From contig JAGNNG010000121.1 in assembly GCA_017990795.1 (NCBI GenBank), positions 1-6,225 on the forward strand: 6,225 nt of DNA. Direction: 5' to 3'. Positions within the stretch are counted from its first letter, which is position 1, and every line of letters begins with the position of its first letter. The translations under genes were made by a program, and so were the position numbers. This DNA is from Deltaproteobacteria bacterium (GTDB lineage Bacteria; Myxococcota_A; Polyangia; Palsa-1104; JAEUJZ01). Under the pieces are notes generated by a model. It worked only from the letters and a program-made list of their open reading frames with translations, ran no database searches and was not told the origin of the DNA. Of this stretch, positions 1-5,893 are shown one piece after another.

Positions 1-30
1 GCCCGTAGAGGCCGCGCCGCTCTGACCTCG

Positions 31-879
31 GTGCTGCAAACGCCAACCGAGCCGCCGTCGCAAGCGCAGGTCGCTAGCGGTCCCGTCGTTGCTCCGCAGC
101 GAGCGCGCTGGCAGCTTGTGCCCGCGCCTCTGACACCGCAATCGGCAGTGGAGCTCGCGCAGGACTTCCCTCGCTCCAAGTACGGCGGACAGCCTTTTCT
201 GCCTGCAAGCGAGCCCTGGCCAAGCTGTAGCCTGTGCAAGCAGCCTCTGCAGCACTTGCTACAGTTAAACCTGCAGCAGCTTCCCAGCCTGGCCCAGCAG
301 GAGCTGCGCCTGCGACGAGGTCTGCTGCAAATCTTTGTCTGCGTCACCCTGCCCTGTTGTCAGCCGCACCACCCCCATAAGCTGCGGCAAGACGTACAGA
401 TTCAAGTCGTCTCGATGAAGCCTCCTGGCTCGGTAAGAGCGCTGGATGCGCAGCCCGTGCGAGACGGGTCGCAAGCGCCAACCACACAGCTGCTGGCAGC
501 GACGGGCCTGCCGATCGGCGAGATACCACGGCTGATATCGGTGCGCGAGCTAGCGTCAAGTAGCCCTACCGATGCACTCGCACGGCCCTCGCTGCTAACG
601 ACCTTCAGTCCGGCGCTGTCCCGCCCATCGGGTGTGGATGCAGAGCTGGATCAAATCGGAAGCCTTCGCAGCGAGCCAGAAGCTCCGTCGTCATCATCCC
701 GATCTGCTCTACAAAGTCAGCCGGTGGACTCGATGGGGCAGCCGCTGCGACGAGTCATTTGCCGATTCAGCTACCAAGTCATCTCGCTGCAGCCGACGGT
801 GCAGCTGCCACCAAAGCCAAGAGCGCAGCTAGACATCCTGCAGAGCGAGAGCAACCCTTACGAGCTTTACGCTCGCTAG
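31..879 (+). CDS. DUF1963 (YwqG-like) family protein, N-terminal half conserved; 5' end uncertain
   Basis: This 282-residue protein matches the DUF1963/YwqG family in its first half. It shows YGGQPFLP (51-58), WP plus a C-x2-C knuckle (C66, C69), LLQLNL (76-81) and GLLQIFVC (97-104) followed by a CC pair (109-110), the order usual for Cys-containing members. The family's biochemical role is not established; no signal peptide is visible, so it is probably cytoplasmic. From about residue 135 onward the protein is rich in Ser, Pro, Gln and Ala. I cannot see the second GG-x-P/Cys-containing half that full-length relatives usually have, and no other frame supplies it. The GTG at 31 is the first usable start, but it has no well-spaced ribosome site and the frame is open to base 1, so the true start may be outside. 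Family call fairly sure; boundaries and intactness less so. Confidence 0.7.
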   Translation: MLQTPTEPPSQAQVASGPVVAPQRARWQLVPAPLTPQSAVELAQDFPRSKYGGQPFLPASEPWPSCSLCKQPLQHLLQLNLQQLPSLAQQELRLRRGLLQIFVCVTLPCCQPHHPHKLRQDVQIQVVSMKPPGSVRALDAQPVRDGSQAPTTQLLAATGLPIGEIPRLISVRELASSSPTDALARPSLLTTFSPALSRPSGVDAELDQIGSLRSEPEAPSSSSRSALQSQPVDSMGQPLRRVICRFSYQVISLQPTVQLPPKPRAQLDILQSESNPYELYAR

Positions 880-1149
880 CGCCATTACGACGGCCAGCCA
901 GCCAACGCCGCAGGTGTGCGCTGACAAGCGCCGCAAACGCCAAGCAGCGCGACAAACCCAAGCCACCCACGGCGCCCCTGATTTCGCAGCGTTAACAGCC
1001 TGCAAGCAGTGCCGTTGGCGCGGCGGCTTGTGCGACTTCACATCACCACGCTAAAGTGAAGGTGAACACAAGTGCCGTCGGTCAGCGTGGCAATTTACGG
1101 CCCGCGCCTGCACCACGGAGTTCCCCCAAGCCCGCGCAATCCCTCGCTT

Positions 1150-1174
1150 CGGCCAGTGTCAGGTCAGCTGGCCG
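1150..1174. promoter_or_regulatory. Inverted repeat upstream of the lipoprotein gene
   Basis: CGGCCAG at 1150-1156 is perfectly complemented by CTGGCCG at 1168-1174 across 11 bases, ending 48 bases before the chosen ATG. The loop contains two TCAG copies. It could be an operator for a dimeric regulator or a small RNA hairpin in the 5' leader. No promoter close by is strong enough to choose between these, and a 7-bp repeat can occur by chance in GC-rich DNA. Confidence 0.3.
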
Positions 1175-1210
1175 TCCCGCGCGTGGGTCAAAGACGGATC
1201 GTGACCAAAA

Positions 1211-1216
1211 AGTAGG
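1211..1216 (+). promoter_or_regulatory. Ribosome binding site deciding the lipoprotein start
   Basis: AGTAGG, five of six matches to AGGAGG, ends six bases before the ATG at 1223. It directly abuts the in-frame TTG at 1217, leaving that codon no spacer. This favours the ATG at 1223 over the TTG. The further ATG at 1232 would lie 15 bases away. Confidence 0.55.
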
Positions 1217-1222
1217 TTGTCT

Positions 1223-3397
1223 ATGCCTAAGATGAACTCCTTACGGACCCCCTCTTATCGTCGCTCTCAGTCTCGCTCTTTGGTCGGCTTTCCTGCAGCT
1301 TCGCGCGCTCTGTTAACGCTGGCATTCGGAGCGTTTGCTGCCTGCTCTGACGGAAGCAACACTGGCACCGATCCAAACAACCCCAACAATCCTGATGGTG
1401 GAAGTAATGCGGACTTGTCGCTGCCGCCAAATCCACCGCCTGGCAAGGTGCGCGTCAACGTCGCGACCTCGGGCACCGGCACCGGCACCGTGACCAGTCA
1501 GCCCGCCGGCATTACCTGCGGAGCCACCTGCAGCGCCGATTTCGAGGTCGACACCCAGATCACGTTCCTACCGCAAGGTACGGGCGCGGTGTTTTCGGGC
1601 TGGGGCGGGGCCTGCGCAGGTCAAGGTGGAGCCTGCACGCTGACGCTGAAGGCCGACACCAACATCACGGCTACGTTTGACACGCAGTCCTGCACTCCCG
1701 ACGGCATCTGCTGGGAGGCACCGCTGCCTTTCGGCTTTGACCTGCGCGATGTGTGGGCCATCGCCCCTAACGACGTGTGGGCAGTTGGCAACGGCGGCTC
1801 GATTGTTCACTACGATGGGCAGGCCTGGACGCGCAAAAACAGCGGCACCACGCAGGACCTTGAGGGTGTGTGGGCGCGCAACAAGAGCGAAATCTGGGTT
1901 GCCGCAGGCGCCAACGGCCTGATGCTCAAGGGCGACGGCAATACCTTTACGCCGATGCGCGTCAGCACCTCCGAGCTGCGCCGCACCACCTCGGTCTGGG
2001 GCACGGCAGACCGCATGTTCGTCGGCATCTACGGACCTAACGTCTACAGATACGATGGGACAACCTTCACGATGCAGGGCCTGCCCATTCGCGCCACCGC
2101 GCAGATCCTCGGCGTCACCGGCTCGAGCAACGCGAACGTGTGGGCGTACGGCTCTGAAAACGCGCTAGCCCGCACTACCAATGGCACCAACTGGACCGCC
2201 GTCGAGGTCGCAACCTACAACGGCCTGTGGGCCACCTCCGATGCCGAAGCCTACTTGGTCAGCGTGGACGGCAAGTTCAAGCGCTCCATGATGGGTGGGA
2301 CTCCCATGCCACTGACCTCGTTGCCGGTGCTAAACAGCATCAGCAGCTTGTGGGGCACTGCCGCCAATAACTTGTTTAGCAGCGGCCCGGTGGGCATGTT
2401 CTTCCGCTGGGACGGCACCAAGTGGAACTCGCATGATGCCGGCGTGCCGACCTACGGGTTTGGCCGCGTTCACGGAACCTCTGCCACCGATGTCTGGGGC
2501 GTCGGTCAGCGCGGCATCATTGCCCACTTTAACGGCACCAACGCATCGAGCAAGCGCAACAACGTCTTTAGCGGCGACATCATCGGCAGCTGGGGCAGCA
2601 GCCCACGCGACATGTGGTTTGTCACCGATGCAAACTCCGTCATCCACTACGACGGCGCTACCTACACCGAGACCAAGCAGTTTATCCCCGGTGCGGGCTC
2701 GGGCGTCGACTCCGTCGGCGGCTCGGGGCCAAATGATGTCTGGGTCGGTGGTCACGGAGCTGGTGGCACCCCAGTCATGAATCACTATGACGGCACCAGC
2801 TGGAGCAAATCGACGCTGTCGCAGGCCATCAACATCATCGCGGTCAACATCGATCACATCCACGCCATCGACAACAAGACCGCGTTTGCGACCGGTAGCG
2901 GCTCGCAGTACGTGATGAAGTTTGACGGCACGTCCTGGAGCCTAGACGCCAAGTTCCTCCCCGGCATCCTAAACGGCGTCTGGGGTGCTCAGCCCAGCGA
3001 CCTGTGGGCCCTCACCGGCAATCAGGTGTTCCACTTCGACGGCAGCGGCTGGACTGCAGACAACCGAGTCACCGCCATCTCGACCTACTCGATTCACGGC
3101 AGCAGTGCCAACGACATCTGGGTCGGCATCGACAAGGCGGCCTGGCACTACAACGGCAGCACCTGGATGAAGCTGGACCTGCCAAACGCAGTGTCGTCGA
3201 TTAACAGCGTCGTGGCCGTCTCTCCGACCGACGCTTGGTTTGTTGATAGCGTTGGCAACGTCTTCCGCTGGAACGGCACCACGGCAACCAAGGTTGACAC
3301 CTCGATCGGCGGCAGCATGGCCAAGTTTTATGGCTGGGCAGCCGACGCCAAGAACGTCTTCTTCGGTGGCCGCGGCATCCTCTCGTACCGCAAGTAG
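1223..3397 (+). CDS. Secreted lipoprotein with InlB-type B-repeat and 14 beta-propeller-like repeats
   Basis: A 724-residue protein (from ATG 1223) likely exported and lipid-anchored. A basic N-region is followed by the hydrophobic run LLTLAFGAFAAC, with the candidate lipidated Cys at 41. A Pro/Asn/Gly linker (about 42-74) leads to one divergent InlB B-repeat domain (about 75-152, FSGWGGAC core, ending in ITATF) with two Cys pairs (99/103, 131/138). Another Cys pair (157/163) precedes 14 repeats (174-724) of the pattern VWG..p.DvWavG..G.i.hyDG..W, which contain no Cys. This is the style of Trp-rich secreted propeller proteins common in Myxococcota. Such domains usually bind partners or surfaces; no catalytic motif is visible, and ligand and function are unknown. 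The last repeat lacks its closing Trp strand. Domain-level call is strong; the lipid anchor is less certain because Phe at -3 is not the classic lipobox residue and the N-region is long. Confidence 0.9.
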   Translation: MPKMNSLRTPSYRRSQSRSLVGFPAASRALLTLAFGAFAACSDGSNTGTDPNNPNNPDGGSNADLSLPPNPPPGKVRVNVATSGTGTGTVTSQPAGITCGATCSADFEVDTQITFLPQGTGAVFSGWGGACAGQGGACTLTLKADTNITATFDTQSCTPDGICWEAPLPFGFDLRDVWAIAPNDVWAVGNGGSIVHYDGQAWTRKNSGTTQDLEGVWARNKSEIWVAAGANGLMLKGDGNTFTPMRVSTSELRRTTSVWGTADRMFVGIYGPNVYRYDGTTFTMQGLPIRATAQILGVTGSSNANVWAYGSENALARTTNGTNWTAVEVATYNGLWATSDAEAYLVSVDGKFKRSMMGGTPMPLTSLPVLNSISSLWGTAANNLFSSGPVGMFFRWDGTKWNSHDAGVPTYGFGRVHGTSATDVWGVGQRGIIAHFNGTNASSKRNNVFSGDIIGSWGSSPRDMWFVTDANSVIHYDGATYTETKQFIPGAGSGVDSVGGSGPNDVWVGGHGAGGTPVMNHYDGTSWSKSTLSQAINIIAVNIDHIHAIDNKTAFATGSGSQYVMKFDGTSWSLDAKFLPGILNGVWGAQPSDLWALTGNQVFHFDGSGWTADNRVTAISTYSIHGSSANDIWVGIDKAAWHYNGSTWMKLDLPNAVSSINSVVAVSPTDAWFVDSVGNVFRWNGTTATKVDTSIGGSMAKFYGWAADAKNVFFGGRGILSYRK
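1472..1489 (+). repeat. Three tandem GGCACC hexamers
   Basis: GGCACC occurs three times head to tail, encoding Gly-Thr-Gly-Thr-Gly-Thr at the start of the B-repeat domain (residues 84-89). Changes in copy number would stay in frame and alter only a surface turn. B-repeat domains are naturally Gly/Thr-rich here, so this may be coding bias rather than a true variable repeat. Confidence 0.5.
1739..3394 (+). repeat. 14 protein-level propeller repeats inside the lipoprotein
   Basis: Repeats begin at about residues 174, 212, 254, 294, 330, 371, 412, 452, 494, 538, 582, 620, 659 and 700 of the ATG-1223 protein, with a period near 40. Conserved positions are a first Trp or Gly after a hydrophobic residue (VWG), Asp/Asn-x-Trp, a Gly-rich turn, then an aromatic-Asp/Asn-Gly-x-x-Trp ending. 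Repeats 3 to 5 are the most diverged. The DNA copies differ widely, so this is old duplication rather than a recent tandem array. Confidence 0.8.
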
Positions 3398-3428
3398 TCC
3401 GCGCGCGCGGCTCGTCTCTGTTGCCAGT

Positions 3429-3460
3429 GCGGCCTCGGCAAAACATCAAGCCGAGGCCGC
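3429..3460. terminator. Bidirectional hairpin terminator between convergent genes
   Basis: GCGGCCTCGGC (3429-3439) and GCCGAGGCCGC (3450-3460) form a perfect 11-bp stem with a 10-base loop. It lies 31 bases after the lipoprotein stop and 42 bases after the stop of the opposing TldD-like gene, where a shared terminator is expected. Neither strand has a T-run directly after the stem, so it is not a textbook intrinsic terminator. It may pause polymerase or protect 3' ends. Confidence 0.65.
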
Positions 3461-3502
3461 CTGTGCAGTCCAGCTGCCGCGCTGAAAACCCCAGTCCCCC
3501 AG

Positions 3503-5479
3503 CTACTTTTTCTTACCTGCCGCAGCTTTGCCAGGCGATGCCACGGCCTTGCCACTGCCTTTTGCGGGCTCCTCGTCACGCCACGGTGCGGGCAAGATCG
3601 GCGGCCTCTCGCTGATGTGCTGCGCGCGCTGGAGCTCGATCTCGGTAAACAGGACCGCCGGAGCCACGGTCGACACCGGTACCATTCCGGACTCAGCGCC
3701 GCAGAAGCCGTTAAAGACGCCTTGGGTATTGGCTGCACCGACGATCTTGGCGACGCTAGACAGCGGCGTGCCGACCATCTCGACCCCGCGCACCAGAGTC
3801 TCTTGTCCGGTGCTGGCATCGACGCGGTAGACCATGGTCGGCTGGCCGCGAAAAGTCTGGCTGCCATAGCCCCCGGTGTTGGTCGAGCCGCCGAGGATAT
3901 CGCGAATGATCAGCCCATACGGCTTGCCTTGCTTGCGCACCTCCGCGAGCAGCTGCGCCTTCAGCTCACTCATCGGCACCGAGCGACTGGCCCGCACCAC
4001 CAAGTTGGCCATGCGCCCAATCGGATCGCTGGTTCCCGAGGCGCGCGCATGACCATTGCTACGCAGCGACCCCAGCACCGGCGTGCGCGACTTTAGGTAG
4101 TCTCGCAGCACTCCATTTTCAATCAGCGTCACCGGTCGCGCCGGCACGCCTTCATCGTCAAACTGATAAAAGCCATTTAGCGGAATCGCGCCCGCGCTGC
4201 TGCGCTGCAGGGTGGGATCATCGATAACCGACAAGAAGTCTGGCAGCACGCGCTGGCCAACCTGACCTTTGAAGGTGCGGCCCTCTTGCTCGCTGACCTG
4301 GCGCTCGCCTTCCAAGCGGTGGCCGATCGTCTCGTGGAAAAAAACCCCAGCGGCTTCTTCCATCAAGATCGCAGGCCCGGTGTACGGATCGACCGACGGA
4401 GCCACCTGCAGCTGCTTGAGGTCCTCGACCAGGCCATCCACAGCCGCCGCCATCGCGGTGGGCGACGGCAGCTGCTCGGCAGTACGGCCATAAAAGTCGC
4501 GCGAGTTGGTCAGCAGCATGCCGTCCTTAGCCCGCGTCTGCGCCGTCAAGTGAGCCGCATACAGCGTCTGATGCTCCACCACCTCTGCCCCTTCGGACGA
4601 GACGAAATAGCGACTCAGCCGATCCGCGGTCAGCTTGATATCTCCATCGAGAACCGGGGCCTGTTTCAGCCGCGCGCCGACTTGCCGCACGGCCTGCGCC
4701 ATCGCCGCACTGTCCACCGCAAAGGCAGGCAGCGGCAGGATCGCCTTTTGCGCCGACTCTTTTGAAAAGCTCGGCAGCTTGTCTTCCGGGTCGACGTTGC
4801 GCACCCCGCGCGCCCGCTTGCTGGCATAAGCCGCCAGCGCCGCCTTGTACTTTAGGTCGGTGATCTGCCACAGCGTACCGCGCAGCGCATCCAGGTCATC
4901 GTCGAGCGGCGCGTCTTTGCCCACCTCTGACAAGCTGATCGCCAGGTCGGCATCACCATCAGAGCCATCGGCGCTGGTGTTATCTAGCTCATAGTTACCG
5001 ACGCGAACCTCGACGTGGACCAGGCGCTGGCGATCGTGCTGCTGGCTGTAGACCGCGCCCAGCTTGCCCGTCGTCTCATGCGAGTCGCTGTCGCGCAGCG
5101 TGTAGCTTATGAAATAGGGCGACTCGTAGCCTTTTAGCCGCAGCCGACTCATCGAGCGAGCCAGCTCCTGCTTAAGCGCAAGCAGCAGCGGTGGCGGCGC
5201 GTCCGGCAAAGACCCCGGTGTTGCCAAGCTCGTAGCCCCCGCCGCAGGACTGGCCACAGCCGCAGACCCTGGCGTCTCACCGCTAGCCACGCTGACCCCA
5301 GGGCTCGCCCACAACATCGGCACGAGGAGCAGCCCCATCCGCCCCAGCGACGTTGAAAAACCGCGCGCAGTCACCGCATTCCAAGCAGCAGAAGCTCTCC
5401 CCACCGGCTCTGCGCAGCGTCCGCAACCTCGTGCTACCTGAAAACCCCGGCCCCACATCCCAAAAGCGCGTTTTTTCAT
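3503..5479 (-). CDS. Exported TldD/PmbA-family metallopeptidase
   Basis: A 658-residue protein (from ATG 5479) of the TldD/PmbA (modulator of gyrase) family, zinc peptidases that cleave unfolded or modified peptides. The HExxxH motif HETIGHRLEGER begins at H382 (H382, E383, H387). The C-terminal GFCGAESGMVPVS segment gives C593 as the third metal ligand, so the metal site looks complete. Family proteins are usually near 450-480 residues. The excess here is an N-terminal extension with a hydrophobic export segment (MGLLLVPMLWASPGVSVASG, 48-67), an Ala/Ser/Pro linker to about 95, and a Lys-rich tail ending in KKK. The ATG at 5479 has a good ribosome site; a GTG 30 bases upstream and an ATG at 5338 are alternatives, the latter giving a more ordinary signal peptide. 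TldD normally works with TldE/PmbA, but no partner gene is in this window. Substrate unknown. Confidence 0.9.
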   Translation of the reverse strand: MKKRAFGMWGRGFQVARGCGRCAEPVGRASAAWNAVTARGFSTSLGRMGLLLVPMLWASPGVSVASGETPGSAAVASPAAGATSLATPGSLPDAPPPLLLALKQELARSMSRLRLKGYESPYFISYTLRDSDSHETTGKLGAVYSQQHDRQRLVHVEVRVGNYELDNTSADGSDGDADLAISLSEVGKDAPLDDDLDALRGTLWQITDLKYKAALAAYASKRARGVRNVDPEDKLPSFSKESAQKAILPLPAFAVDSAAMAQAVRQVGARLKQAPVLDGDIKLTADRLSRYFVSSEGAEVVEHQTLYAAHLTAQTRAKDGMLLTNSRDFYGRTAEQLPSPTAMAAAVDGLVEDLKQLQVAPSVDPYTGPAILMEEAAGVFFHETIGHRLEGERQVSEQEGRTFKGQVGQRVLPDFLSVIDDPTLQRSSAGAIPLNGFYQFDDEGVPARPVTLIENGVLRDYLKSRTPVLGSLRSNGHARASGTSDPIGRMANLVVRASRSVPMSELKAQLLAEVRKQGKPYGLIIRDILGGSTNTGGYGSQTFRGQPTMVYRVDASTGQETLVRGVEMVGTPLSSVAKIVGAANTQGVFNGFCGAESGMVPVSTVAPAVLFTEIELQRAQHISERPPILPAPWRDEEPAKGSGKAVASPGKAAAGKKK

Positions 5480-5484
5480 AAGTT

Positions 5485-5490
5485 CTCCCT
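5485..5490 (-). promoter_or_regulatory. Ribosome binding site deciding the TldD-like start
   Basis: On the minus strand AGGGAG lies five bases before the ATG at 5479, whose protein opens with Met-Lys-Lys. This is the best start signal in the upstream region. It places the start 30 bases inside the longest open frame, whose GTG at 5509 has no comparable site. Confidence 0.7.
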
Positions 5491-5583
5491 GCCCATTACG
5501 TCCAGCCACCGTCCTACTGCGCCCTAGTCACGAGCCCGTCACAGCGCTGACACCGTCTAGACCCCGCTTAGACAAGCAGTGCC

Positions 5584-5636
5584 AGCCAAAGTTCTTGTGT
5601 AGAAAAACGTATTTTTCCTTTGCACCCACTTTGGCT
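5584..5636. repeat. Inverted repeat around the tRNA-His upstream region
   Basis: AGCCAAAGT (5584-5592) is perfectly complemented by ACTTTGGCT (5628-5636). The right arm sits in the spacer between the -35 and -10 boxes of the tRNA promoter, and the left arm is upstream of its A/T-rich element. It could be an operator pair or a chance palindrome; no known regulator motif is recognised. Confidence 0.4.
5602..5617 (+). promoter_or_regulatory. A/T-rich UP-like element for tRNA-His
   Basis: GAAAAA-CGTA-TTTTTC is an A/T-rich symmetric block in otherwise GC-rich DNA. It lies just upstream of the -35 box, at about -53 to -38 from the inferred transcription start. That is where RNA polymerase alpha subunits contact UP elements at strong stable-RNA promoters. 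Its symmetry would also allow a weak hairpin. Confidence 0.5.
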
Positions 5637-5648
5637 TCTGAATAGATT
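5620..5648 (+). promoter_or_regulatory. Sigma-70-type promoter of tRNA-His
   Basis: TTGCAC (5620-5625) is followed after exactly 17 bases by TAGATT (5643-5648), each four of six to consensus. Transcription would start near 5655, leaving a leader of about six bases before the tRNA. A GC-rich stretch (GCTAGCGC) lies between the -10 box and the gene, as in stringently controlled stable-RNA promoters; that control is an inference. Confidence 0.65.
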
Positions 5649-5660
5649 GCTAGCGCTTCT

Positions 5661-5734
5661 GGTGAATGTAGCTCAGTTGGTAGAGCACTGGACTGTGACT
5701 CCGGTGGTCGCGGGTTCGACCCCCGTCATTCACC
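5661..5734 (+). tRNA. tRNA-His (anticodon GTG)
   Basis: A full cloverleaf can be drawn. The acceptor stem GTGAATG (5662-5668) pairs perfectly with CATTCAC (5727-5733). The anticodon stem CTGGA/TCCGG encloses the loop CTGTGAC, giving anticodon GTG. The T stem GCGGG/CCCGT encloses TTCGACC. G at 5661 is the extra G-1, facing C73 at 5734, the identity pair of bacterial tRNA-His, which confirms the assignment. The 3' CCA is not encoded (CCT follows), so it must be added after transcription. The D arm carries the usual AGTTGGTAGA sequence. The gene stands alone, with no second tRNA next to it. Confidence 0.97.
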
Positions 5735-5748
5735 CTGCATTTTCCCCC

Positions 5749-5774
5749 CGGCTTTTCGCAACCTGAAAAAGCCG
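5749..5774. terminator. Hairpin after tRNA-His, likely terminator
   Basis: CGGCTTTT (5749-5756) pairs with AAAAGCCG (5767-5774), an 8-bp stem with a 10-base loop starting 15 bases after the tRNA 3' end. The T-run is inside the stem and no T-run follows, so termination strength is uncertain. The position fits the end of the tRNA transcript. Confidence 0.5.
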
Positions 5775-5797
5775 CTCGGGTTCTAAGATGCGCATCG

Positions 5798-5828
5798 GTG
5801 GGCTGGCTGAAAGTAACAGCCAGTCCAC
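5798..5828. terminator. Strong 12-bp hairpin between tRNA-His and the TfoX_N gene
   Basis: GTGGGCTGGCTG (5798-5809) pairs with CAGCCAGTCCAC (5817-5828) over 12 bp including one G-T pair, with a seven-base loop AAAGTAA. It lies between two convergent genes, 65 bases beyond the TfoX_N stop. It is best read as a terminator or 3'-end stabiliser for either strand. No T-run follows on either side. Confidence 0.5.
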
Positions 5829-5893
5829 AGTGACTCCGGTCATGCGCAGAGACAGCGTCGGCCTCAACGCCAGCCTGGTCGTCCGCTTCTGCG

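Larger units (their letters stand above)
880..1222. other. Intergenic region without a convincing gene
   Basis: These 343 bases separate the DUF1963 gene from the lipoprotein gene. Short open frames cross it but show no recognisable motif, ribosome site or family resemblance. It holds an imperfect hairpin at 1003-1030 (CAAGC and GCCG arms pairing with CGGC and GCTTG, no T-run), which could end the upstream transcript. It also holds a 7-bp inverted repeat at 1150-1174 and a 5-bp one (GGTCA/TGACC, 1186-1206) just ahead of the lipoprotein start. A weak sigma-70-like pair, TTGTGC at 1028 and TAAAGT at 1052 with an 18-base spacer, is too poor to call a promoter. Confidence 0.6.

Noticed and set aside
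632..995. Plus-strand frames at 632-832 and 759-995 as a possible frameshifted C-terminus of the DUF1963 protein
   Set aside because: Neither contains GG-x-P, Cys-pair or aromatic signatures of the missing DUF1963 half, so a simple frameshift does not explain its absence.
1217..1222. TTG start for the lipoprotein gene
   Set aside because: The ribosome site abuts the TTG with no spacer, while the ATG at 1223 has a six-base spacer.
2330..2863. Minus-strand open frame of 177 codons inside the lipoprotein gene
   Set aside because: It lies wholly antisense to a strongly supported repeat protein. Its Asp/Val/Ala-rich sequence is the mirror of the repeated GGC/GAC/ACC codons and matches no family.
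3328..3867. Minus-strand open frame of 179 codons over the convergent gene ends
   Set aside because: It overlaps the 3' ends of both the lipoprotein and TldD-like genes and the terminator hairpin. It is Arg/Ser-rich without motifs, as expected of an out-of-frame shadow.
3617..4765. Two plus-strand open frames of 159 codons (3617-4096 and 4286-4765) inside the TldD-like gene
   Set aside because: Both are antisense shadows of conserved TldD coding sequence. The second covers the HExxxH region complement, and both are rich in Arg and His with no recognisable domain.
5480..5509. GTG start 30 bases upstream for the TldD-like gene
   Set aside because: It would translate through the AGGGAG site that serves the ATG at 5479, and it has no comparable site of its own.
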